Positions 1-6,020 of a stretch of DNA of 7,556 nucleotides are shown here, piece after piece (position 1 is the first letter of the stretch; every line of letters begins with the position of its first letter). Origin of the DNA: an uncultured Bacilli bacterium. GTDB lineage: Bacteria > Bacillota_I > Bacilli_A > RF39 > UBA660. Both the position numbers and the translations under genes were made by a program. The notes under the pieces are model-generated. The model worked only from the letters and a program-made list of their open reading frames with translations, was not told where the DNA came from and ran no database searches. The DNA is taken from the NCBI GenBank assembly GCA_944372275.1, contig CALVYO010000065.1, forward strand, positions 1 through 7,556. Reading direction: 5' to 3'.

Positions 1-21
1 AATTTTATTTTCATATTCCAT
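1..21 (-). CDS. Start of a gene running off the left edge
   Basis: Only seven codons are visible (MEYENKI). The ATG at 21 is preceded by AAAGGA (36-31) at a spacing of nine bases, and by the extended -10 promoter with its palindrome. Upstream ATGs at 29 and 26 are too close to the ribosome binding site, so 21 is preferred. The product cannot be identified; a short regulator that binds its own palindrome is one possibility. Confidence 0.5.
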
Positions 22-36
22 ATCATCATTTCCTTT

Positions 37-66
37 CACGATTAAATTATATCACATTTAATCGTG
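37..66 (-). promoter_or_regulatory. Extended -10 promoter inside a perfect inverted repeat (operator candidate)
   Basis: CACGATTAAA (37-46) and TTTAATCGTG (57-66) form a perfect 10-bp inverted repeat with a ten-base spacer. On the minus strand the sequence TGATATAAT (54-46) is an extended -10 box lying in the spacer and touching one arm; there is only a poor -35 about 17 bases upstream. Transcription would start near 40, some 20 bases before the gene at the left edge. A dimeric repressor bound here would block RNA polymerase. It is not a terminator, since no U-run follows on either strand. Confidence 0.6.
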
Positions 67-175
67 TTTGAAAATATGTTAATATAACTACTACTAGTTT
101 CTTCATTTGTTTTATATTTCATATTTTATATTTTCGTCTATTACATCACAATTATTAACTTTTTAGATGAATAAT
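67..175. other. AT-rich spacer with no recognised gene
   Basis: Stop codons occur in all frames except for a 26-codon minus-strand frame starting MKYKTNEET, which has no ribosome binding site and runs into the promoter at its end. I see no terminator with a U-run, no RNA gene and no repeat. It separates the decayed gene from the promoter at the left edge. Confidence 0.4.
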
Positions 176-807
176 TTAAATTTTAATCTTTTGCATTCTT
201 TTAAGACTAATTTCATCGTTTGTTGCCCATACATTTTTCATCTTTCTGATAATCTAATTTTATAAAAAATTTTACTTTCTCTATTAATTCAAAAATAATT
301 TAAAGTATTCCTTATATCAACTTCGTCAATAAGGTAATTATCAATATAATGAATGTATCTATTTGCAATTGTATTATAAAAAATTTGTTTTTACTTTTGT
401 TTTTTCATCAATCCATTATTTCAAATATAACAAAAAAGTTTCATAGTTTTCTCCACACAAAAAGACATATCTCTTTATATGACCACTACGCTAAAATTTT
501 TTAATAAGTTTTTTATCTATTATTAATTCATTGTATAAAATTTTAATAATGTAGTTATTAAAATTATTAATTAATTGATTAAAGTTACAAAAAATTTTTA
601 CTATCATACTTTCTATCATTTTAAAATAAAAATTATAATTATTGTTACTATTTATAAATAAAGAAAAATCAAATCTCTCGACTTGACCATCCTTATATTT
701 TCTCATTTATCATTAGTTTTAGTTTCATTAACTCTTTTTAACAAAGAATCAACTATATACCACAATAATAATTTGCTTTTCACAGAACAAATTATATACT
801 GATCCAT
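176..807 (-). pseudogene. Probable decayed protein-coding gene
   Basis: Starting two bases after the stop of the 248-codon gene, one reading direction keeps protein-like composition for about 630 bases but is broken repeatedly. The pieces are: 807-703 (34 codons, starting MDQYIICSVKSKLLLWYIVD), 706-491 (71 codons, starting MRKYKDGQVERFDF, overlapping the first by ATGA), then without frame change 490-419 (includes KRYVFLCGENYETFLLYLK) and 415-377 between stop codons. A shifted frame around 390-292 holds IANRYIHYIDNYLIDEVD, 288-241 follows in frame, and a last shifted piece at 238-179 holds NVWATNDEISLKRMQKI. Joined, they give about 200 residues with Trp, Cys, Asp, Glu and Arg at levels not expected from random AT-rich DNA. 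I do not recognise the family. The 71-codon piece could instead be a small gene translationally coupled to the first piece, but the continued signal past its stop favours decay. Confidence 0.42.
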
Positions 808-809
808 TT

Positions 810-1556
810 TTATTTTCTTTTACTGTTTTTTTTATCATATTCTGGAATATCAGGTTTTTTAATTGGAACTTTTGCTAAAATTTTAATTCCTTCATTTAAA
901 GTATTAATTAATTGATTTTTTGCGGTTTCTGAAGATTGTATTATGGCTCTTTCTTTGAACGAATTTATCAATCTTTGACTTTCATTTTCATATTCAAATG
1001 GTAATTCTCTATATGTAGTCATAAACTGACCATCATAATATGACTTTCCCTCAATTAAATCTCTTATTGAATAATACATATCAGCAAAAGTATTATACAT
1101 TGCATACTGATAAACTTGCTCACTATTGTTTCCTTTCATTGAACCATTAATTAACTCAGCAAAACTATTTGATACAATTTCATCCATGACTTTAGCAGAA
1201 TCATATAATCCTATATCAATAATTCTAGGTTTAATCGATTGAATTTTTGAACCAATAACAACATCAAATCTTTTTTGATGAGCAATATACTCTCCATAAT
1301 TATCATTGCTCTTTAAATCGCAATACTGTTGACATAAAGCTTTAAAATAATTACAGCATGTATCTATCCCAACTACACTCATACTTTGTGCATCAAAACC
1401 ATTTGAAACTAAATTTATTTTTGTAAATTCTTCAACTAATTGAAGTGCACCAAAAAATTCGTTTTCTTTTATTTCCTTTTTTTCAACTAAACGATATATA
1501 GCCAGTCTCATTTCGTATGATAATCTTTTAATTAAATATTCATTTATTTTTTTCAT
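810..1556 (-). CDS. Hypothetical protein, 248 residues
   Basis: I do not recognise this protein. It looks cytoplasmic: no signal peptide, no transmembrane helix, and a mostly helical pattern of charged and hydrophobic residues. Visible features are a cysteine cluster CCNYFKALCQQYC (67-79, pattern CC-x6-C-x3-C), which could bind metal or be redox-sensitive, a tyrosine-rich stretch (about 149-175), and a lysine-rich, proline-containing tail (231-248) suited to binding nucleic acid or membrane. The start is firm: near-consensus promoter, GGGGGAG ribosome binding site and correct spacing. The gene does not belong to the transcription unit on its right. Its TAA is followed after two bases by the ATG of a decayed frame, so it may once have been the first gene of a two-gene unit. 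Function is unknown; the cluster may be structural only. Confidence 0.8.
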   Translation of the reverse strand: MKKINEYLIKRLSYEMRLAIYRLVEKKEIKENEFFGALQLVEEFTKINLVSNGFDAQSMSVVGIDTCCNYFKALCQQYCDLKSNDNYGEYIAHQKRFDVVIGSKIQSIKPRIIDIGLYDSAKVMDEIVSNSFAELINGSMKGNNSEQVYQYAMYNTFADMYYSIRDLIEGKSYYDGQFMTTYRELPFEYENESQRLINSFKERAIIQSSETAKNQLINTLNEGIKILAKVPIKKPDIPEYDKKNSKRK

Positions 1557-1578
1557 TTCTAATCTCCCCCTGCGAAAG

Positions 1579-1607
1579 ATAGTATCATAATATTATATTT
1601 TTGTCAA
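1579..1607 (-). promoter_or_regulatory. Promoter of the 248-codon gene
   Basis: On the minus strand a perfect TTGACA (1607-1602) is followed after 17 bases by TACTAT (1584-1579), preceded by TGA to give an extended -10. Transcription would start near 1572, giving a very short leader that still holds a GGGGGAG ribosome binding site (1570-1564) seven bases before the ATG at 1556. This is the best sigma-A-type promoter in the window. Confidence 0.75.
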
Positions 1608-1654
1608 ATTCAACATAATTATAACTATATTTATATCATATTAATATTTTAAAC

Positions 1655-1750
1655 TTATATATTTATCAAACACTTATATTCATACTCTGCATCATATTTT
1701 TTAGTATAAATACTGCTTATTCCCCTAGTAAATTTATAGGTATCATTCAT
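1655..1750 (-). other. Short out-of-frame reading frame at the truncation point
   Basis: An ATG overlaps the TGA of the truncated penicillin-binding protein gene (ATGA) and opens 31 codons in another frame. The peptide begins MNDTYKFTRGI and ends EYKCLINI. It does not resemble the missing transpeptidase segment. Its mixed, charged composition looks more like the tail of some other gene than like AT-rich spacer, so it may be what recombination joined to the broken gene. It could also be chance; I recognise no family. Confidence 0.25.
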
Positions 1751-3006
1751 AAGACAGAAAGTTGTATTGGTGTTACTGATACACCTTGACCAAAAGCGGT
1801 TGTTGCCAATTCTAAATCGCCAATTTTATCTTTATCAAATATTATTCCATTTGCTTCACCATTTAAATCAATTCCTGTTACACTTCCAAATCCAAATTTA
1901 TCAATATAATCAAATAAAGTGTCTTTACCTATCCTTAAGCCTAATTCTACAAACCCTGGATTACAAGAGTTTTCAACAACCTGTAAGAATGTTTGATCTC
2001 CATGTCCTCCATGTTTCCAACAATGAATAGTGGCTCCACCTACTTTAACTGAACCACTATCATAAAAATGTTCTTCCTCTAAATTAACAATATCCTCTTC
2101 TAAAGCTGTTGCTAAAGTAATTATTTTGAAAGTAGAACCAGGCTCATATGTCATCCATATAGGTAAATTACGATTAATTATTTCCGTTGAATAATCTTGA
2201 TAATTACTTGGCTCAAATGTAGGTCGTGACGCTATTGCAAGTATCTCACCAGTTTTAGGATTCATAACTATTCCTAGCGCTTGATCAGGATTATATTTAC
2301 TTATAGCATTATCTAATTCACTTTCTAAAGCAACTTGAATATTGTAATCAACAGTTAAATATATATCAATACCATCTTGTGGTTGCTCATAAATTTCTGA
2401 TAATTGTAATTTATTTCCTTTAGCATCACTAAAAAATTTTATCGCTCCATAACTTCCTGTTAAATAATCTTCATACATAAGTTCTAAACCAGATAAACCT
2501 TGATTATCAATACCAACAAATCCTAAAGTATGGGCTAACATACTTCCATAAGGATAATACCTTTTACTTTCTTTTAATAAATATACTCCCGGTAAATCTA
2601 AATCATTTATTTTATCAGCAGTTTCATAATCTAATCTTCTACCTTCAGGATGGACTCTTTCAATAGAAGATTTTACTGAAACATGCTCATACATTTCTTC
2701 ATAAGTTATGTTTAAAATAGGCGCAATTAATTCAGCAGTTTTTTCTTTATCTTCAATTTGATTAGGTATTAAAACTAACGATGTTGTCGTTATATTATCT
2801 GCTAAAACAACACCATTTCGATCATATATTTTTCCTCTATTGGCTTCTATTGGTAAATTTCTACTCCATAAACTAGTTGCATAATTATTTAACTTTTCAT
2901 ATTCAAATACTTGGATATAAAAAACTTTACCAATTATTAATATAAAAAATAAAAATATTACTAACATCACTATTTTAATTCTAATATGAATATTTTTAAA
3001 AAACAT
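1747..3006 (-). pseudogene. Truncated SpoVD/FtsI-like penicillin-binding protein (class B)
   Basis: 419 codons from the preferred ATG. Family members are membrane-anchored D,D-transpeptidases that cross-link peptidoglycan during division or spore cortex synthesis. Seen in order: a transmembrane helix (about 10-28), the dimerisation-domain box RGKIYDRNG (57-65), RYYPYG (149-154), and transpeptidase motif 1 STFK with catalytic Ser291 and Lys294. Then come IHCWKHGGHG (327-336), close to SpoVD and PBP2B, and motif 2 SCN (347-349). Translation stops at TPIQLSVL. Relatives continue for well over 100 residues with the KTG motif; that part is absent here, so the enzyme is almost certainly inactive. 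Reading TGA as Trp does not rescue it, because TAA follows ten codons later. An in-frame ATG at 3018 would add four residues but has no ribosome binding site, whereas the ATG at 3006 follows GGTGAG. Full-length relatives are about 550-650 residues. A truncating recombination is my inference; misassembly is possible. Confidence 0.85.
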
Positions 3007-3032
3007 ATACTCACCCATTTAAGTATATGTTT
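3001..3032 (-). promoter_or_regulatory. Hairpin enclosing the ribosome binding site and start codon
   Basis: A perfect 11-bp inverted repeat, AAACATATACT and AGTATATGTTT, separated by ten bases. In the transcript the 5' arm is 3032-3022, the loop 3021-3012 and the 3' arm 3011-3001. Most of the GGTGAG ribosome binding site (3015-3010) lies in the loop, while the preferred ATG (3006-3004) lies inside the 3' arm. If it folds, the start codon is base-paired and initiation would be reduced. The stem is AU-rich, so it could melt with temperature or under a passing ribosome. Confidence 0.55.
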
Positions 3033-3050
3033 TATTTTTGTAATTTAATA

Positions 3051-3056
3051 ATTATA
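3051..3056 (-). promoter_or_regulatory. Possible -10 box for the penicillin-binding protein gene
   Basis: A TATAAT hexamer on the minus strand lies about 45 bases upstream of the preferred start codon and just downstream of the terminator stem. No convincing -35 box is found 16-18 bases further upstream, and TATAAT is frequent by chance in DNA this AT-rich. It is listed because a promoter is expected between the terminator and this gene. Confidence 0.25.
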
Positions 3057-3068
3057 TTTTTTAATAAA

Positions 3069-3095
3069 AAAGAAAATAAATCAATTATTTTCTTT
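3069..3095 (-). terminator. Intrinsic terminator after the secreted-protein gene
   Basis: Read on the minus strand this is a perfect 11-bp stem (AAAGAAAATAA paired with TTATTTTCTTT) with a five-base loop, followed by TTTATT. The 5' arm begins inside the TAA stop codon of the secreted-protein gene. The stem has only one G-C pair, so it is weak, but position, orientation and the U-run fit termination of the four-gene operon. Confidence 0.55.
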
Positions 3096-4305
3096 AAGCA
3101 TTTAAAGATGATTTTGTAGCCAATATAACTGGTACAACACTACAAATACTAGTTTTATCTTCTTTATATAATTTTGAACTTGTACTATCGATTCTTGTCA
3201 ATGCGAACGCATTATTTGTATCGTAAGAAGTATTAACCCAATAGCATTTACTTGTATTTAAATAACTAAAATTATTATTATTAAATTTATAATATCCATT
3301 AGCATTAACAACATTTTTTAATTCTGTTGTTATTCTAGTTCCGTAATTTAAATCCCCTACTACAACATCAGATAGATTGTCTCTTACAATAACAGAATTA
3401 ATAACATCTGTTGATATAACGCTTAACAAATCATTCATAATAAGTGACCTAGTCGTAACAGCCCAACCATCTGTTATACTAGACATTGACTTACTATATT
3501 CACTAAATGGACTAGTAACAAAATTATTAGATAAATCTGGTAATAATTTAACTACTGTATCACCAACTTTATTTTTAACATCGATAACATAGGTTTTTAA
3601 ACAAGTATCACTAACTTTATCACATTTTTTATTATCGACAACATCAAATAAAATAACATCCCCTAAATTATAATTCATATCAGCAGAAGCATTAGTAAGC
3701 ATTAATTGTTCTGCTTTAATTCTAACTACAATTTCTAAAGATGGACGAACAACATAACTAGGATCATTTACTAATTTTTGTTGTTCTTGTAAATAAAATT
3801 CATATGCTTGATTTCCCCACAAACTATCCAAATCATCATTACCGCCGTCTAAAGGCCAAGAAACTGATATATCAAAATGACTTGAACCGTGCGCTAAAGC
3901 GTAAGCCTTACTTAAATTCATATTAATATGAAAGGGATAATCGTGCGATAATTTATCTATTAATTCTTCTGTTGTAATATCTGTAAATTCATCATTTAAA
4001 ATTCTTACATATTCAATATTATAACTAATTTGAGCATCTGAATCACCCAAGTTATTAACATCAACATTTTCTATTTCGGTATCCATACCAGGATGAATAT
4101 CTGTAAGTGTTATTTTAATTTCATTAGATACAACTTGATCATTATTTTCAAATTGAATATTCCATGCTTTAATTCCGACATCAACAGTTGCACTCGACAT
4201 GCCACTATAAGCAAACCATGCTAAAGTAATTGAAACAAAAGAAATTGCAACAAAAAATAATGAAACCAAATTCAATTTTAATAACAATTTATGTTTTCTT
4301 TTCAT
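3094..4305 (-). CDS. SipW-dependent secreted or surface protein
   Basis: A 403-residue exported protein. The N-terminus is MKRKHK followed by a long hydrophobic helix (about 8-30) and the LAWFAYSG box (28-35), a pattern I associate with SipW-dependent signal peptides; cleavage is expected soon after it. Residues about 40-105 (VGIKAWNIQF, then a DIHPGM segment) resemble the start of the beta-rich fold of TasA/camelysin-like proteins. From about 212 it resembles a C-terminal domain of Firmicute surface proteins: NLGDVILFDVV with two Cys (228, 235), a RSLIMNDLLSVI stretch (286-297), then CYWVNTSY (354-361) and a closing VVPVILA (390-396). Four cysteines (228, 235, 354, 388) could form two disulfides outside the cell. 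There is no LPXTG motif or other wall anchor. An AAAGGAG site sits about eight bases before the ATG, 19 bases after the peptidase gene. A matrix fibre, adhesin or binding protein are all possible. Confidence 0.8.
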   Translation of the reverse strand: MKRKHKLLLKLNLVSLFFVAISFVSITLAWFAYSGMSSATVDVGIKAWNIQFENNDQVVSNEIKITLTDIHPGMDTEIENVDVNNLGDSDAQISYNIEYVRILNDEFTDITTEELIDKLSHDYPFHINMNLSKAYALAHGSSHFDISVSWPLDGGNDDLDSLWGNQAYEFYLQEQQKLVNDPSYVVRPSLEIVVRIKAEQLMLTNASADMNYNLGDVILFDVVDNKKCDKVSDTCLKTYVIDVKNKVGDTVVKLLPDLSNNFVTSPFSEYSKSMSSITDGWAVTTRSLIMNDLLSVISTDVINSVIVRDNLSDVVVGDLNYGTRITTELKNVVNANGYYKFNNNNFSYLNTSKCYWVNTSYDTNNAFALTRIDSTSSKLYKEDKTSICSVVPVILATKSSLNA

Positions 4306-4324
4306 TGTTACAACTCCTTTTCTT

Positions 4325-4873
4325 TTATACTTTTTTTCTTCTTTCCTCTTCTTTTTCTAACATTGCCATTAATATTTCAGAACCTATTATATATAGTAGT
4401 GGGATAAATACTAAAATAAACATTCCAAATTTAGTTGCAACTACTTTATATATCAAAGATAAAAAGAATGCTTTATATATGATTTTGCCATATATTTGAT
4501 CTTCATAAACAATTGGATCTGGAGTATCATTAGCTATACCTTGCGTATGAAATATATATTTGCCATCTTCATCTTGTTCAATATCGATAACTTCATGCGT
4601 AACGACTTTACCAGCTAAAGTGCCTTGTTCACCTAAATAGGAAACCGAATCACCGATTTTAATATTTTCAGGTTTTATTTCTTTAGCAATCAATACATCA
4701 CCAATTTTATATTTAGGATCCATACTTCCAGATACTACAGTAAACATTCTAAAACTTAAAAATGACAATTTATTATTGCTAACCCTTTGTAATAATACAA
4801 CTAGCAAAAATAAAACTATAAATATACCAACTACAATATTTAATATTTTTTTTATAATTTTTAATGCTTTCAT
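4325..4873 (-). CDS. sipW: SipW/ER-type signal peptidase I
   Basis: A 182-residue membrane serine peptidase that would cleave signal peptides from exported proteins. There is an N-terminal transmembrane helix (about 11-29) and a C-terminal hydrophobic stretch (about 147-171), giving the two-anchor layout common in SipW proteins. The catalytic Ser is Ser50 in VVSGSMDP (46-53). The second catalytic position is His93 in VTHEV (91-95); a His in place of the usual bacterial Lys defines the ER/archaeal/SipW class. GIANDTPDP (112-120) is the conserved third box with the acidic residues. Length is normal for the class. The start follows the DUF2357 stop by seven bases with only a weak ribosome binding site, so translational coupling is likely. 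The gene immediately downstream encodes a protein with a SipW-type N-terminus, its obvious candidate substrate; in Bacillus, SipW processes TasA and TapA from the same operon. Confidence 0.92.
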   Translation of the reverse strand: MKALKIIKKILNIVVGIFIVLFLLVVLLQRVSNNKLSFLSFRMFTVVSGSMDPKYKIGDVLIAKEIKPENIKIGDSVSYLGEQGTLAGKVVTHEVIDIEQDEDGKYIFHTQGIANDTPDPIVYEDQIYGKIIYKAFFLSLIYKVVATKFGMFILVFIPLLYIIGSEILMAMLEKEEERRKKV

Positions 4874-4880
4874 CTAACCA

Positions 4881-6005
4881 CTACAAGTATTCTTGTGTCC
4901 TTTCTAAATATTCTTCCATTGCATTTTTAAATTTTTTCTTAACATCATCAACACCAACTAAGCGTTCGTTTTTATCTTTTCTTAATTCTTTAGCAATCAT
5001 ATTTAATAATTCTTCGTCAGTTATTTCAATACCTAAACTTATAAGTAAATCAATAATTCTTCTTATTTCTTCTCTTAAAAGTAATACTGCATTATCTGCC
5101 ATTCGTTTTTTCTGCTCTCTTTTAGATGGAACAAAAGAATCTAAGACAAAATAATCTATTAAATATGAATGATCTAAAAATCCCTTTAAAACATCATTAC
5201 CATCACTTTCAGTATTTTCTTTTTTATCTTCATCTTCTTCAAATTTTAATAAATATTCCCACAATTTAACAGCAATACGAAAGTTTGGATTTTTCAAAAT
5301 AATATTAGTTTTTTTAATTGGTGGCTTTATAAATGATACATGGGCTTTTTCTAATGCTTTATACATTTCGCTTTTTTGCCAACTTCCAATATATTCTTTA
5401 ATTCTTTTAATTCTCGCTTTAATCTTTTTAATTTCTTCTTTAATTTTCTTATCAACTTTAGCACTTGGTAAAGTTTCAGAAGATATTTTTAACTCGATAT
5501 TTAATTTTTCATAATCTGTAACAGTTTTACCAGAATACTCTAAAACTTTTTCATCGCTAAGTTCAAAATTATTTAATAATTTTTCTTTTTCTAATACAAA
5601 TTTTAATAACGAATCTATTAGAGTATAGAGAAACCTATTTTCATATATATTATAGGTTTCTTCATTTCTTACATCTAATATTTTTTTGGGTTCAACACTA
5701 CTAGTTTTTTTATCAACTTTATTGATATATTCTGTATGTTTACTTAAATCTTTAATACTCGCTACTGTAATTTTTTTTGATTTTTCAATTTTAACAGTAT
5801 TTTCTTCTCTGATAAGAGCAATTTTAGGTTGTCTTACGATTATGTCGATATATGGACACGCATTTTCAATTTCATCAACCCAATCAAAAGATACTAAATT
5901 TCCTTCATAATCAGATTTAAAATACATATCTGAATTTAATTTTTCTAAAAATATTTCACTTTTTTTCTTTATTTCTTTATCAACTTCACATTTAAAAGTG
6001 TCCAT
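4881..6005 (-). CDS. DUF2357 (McrC-related) protein without visible nuclease domain
   Basis: A 374-residue soluble, lysine- and glutamate-rich protein. Recognition rests on two motifs that I associate with DUF2357, a family related to McrC: VRNEETYNIYENRF around residues 112-125, and LKNPNFRIAVKLWEYL around 237-252. The N-terminal part carries a DWVDEIE...PYIDIIVRQP stretch (41-60) seen in similar proteins. Residues 183-205 are a highly charged helix, probably a coiled coil. I see no PD-(D/E)xK nuclease motif in the C-terminal third, which is helical and charged (about 300-374). McrC proteins activate the McrB GTPase and normally carry the nuclease; by analogy this one may regulate or adapt the AAA+ ring encoded just upstream. 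The start is supported by TTAGGGG about ten bases before the ATG. The stop lies seven bases before the next start, so all four genes are likely co-transcribed. Family assignment is good; function is inferred. Confidence 0.82.
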   Translation of the reverse strand: MDTFKCEVDKEIKKKSEIFLEKLNSDMYFKSDYEGNLVSFDWVDEIENACPYIDIIVRQPKIALIREENTVKIEKSKKITVASIKDLSKHTEYINKVDKKTSSVEPKKILDVRNEETYNIYENRFLYTLIDSLLKFVLEKEKLLNNFELSDEKVLEYSGKTVTDYEKLNIELKISSETLPSAKVDKKIKEEIKKIKARIKRIKEYIGSWQKSEMYKALEKAHVSFIKPPIKKTNIILKNPNFRIAVKLWEYLLKFEEDEDKKENTESDGNDVLKGFLDHSYLIDYFVLDSFVPSKREQKKRMADNAVLLLREEIRRIIDLLISLGIEITDEELLNMIAKELRKDKNERLVGVDDVKKKFKNAMEEYLERTQEYL

Positions 6006-6020
6006 ATTTTCAACCCCTAA

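Noticed and set aside
539..565. 11-bp inverted repeat with a five-base loop inside the decayed gene
   Set aside because: The stem is made only of A and T in a region that is almost all A and T, with no U-run or promoter next to it; chance is the simplest explanation.
1747..1800. Use of TGA as Trp (Mollicutes code) to extend the penicillin-binding protein
   Set aside because: Reading through TGA adds only ten codons before TAA and none resemble the KTG domain. TGG is used for Trp in the long genes, and the other long genes are complete under the standard code.
1767..2030. Plus-strand open frame of 87 codons
   Set aside because: It lies wholly antisense to the well-conserved transpeptidase domain, is low-complexity (Leu, Gln, His, Tyr) and has no ribosome binding site.
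3016..3018. ATG at 3018 as start of the penicillin-binding protein
   Set aside because: It has no ribosome binding site, while GGTGAG sits at good spacing before the in-frame ATG at 3006.
3094..4305. Naming the secreted protein tasA
   Set aside because: Only the signal region and first 60 residues or so resemble TasA/camelysin; the C-terminal domain differs and the length is greater than TasA, so a gene symbol is not justified.
4230..5154. Plus-strand open frames opposite the peptidase and DUF2357 genes
   Set aside because: Their Ser/Leu/Ile-rich composition is what the complement of lysine- and glutamate-rich genes produces, and the minus-strand genes carry clear family motifs.
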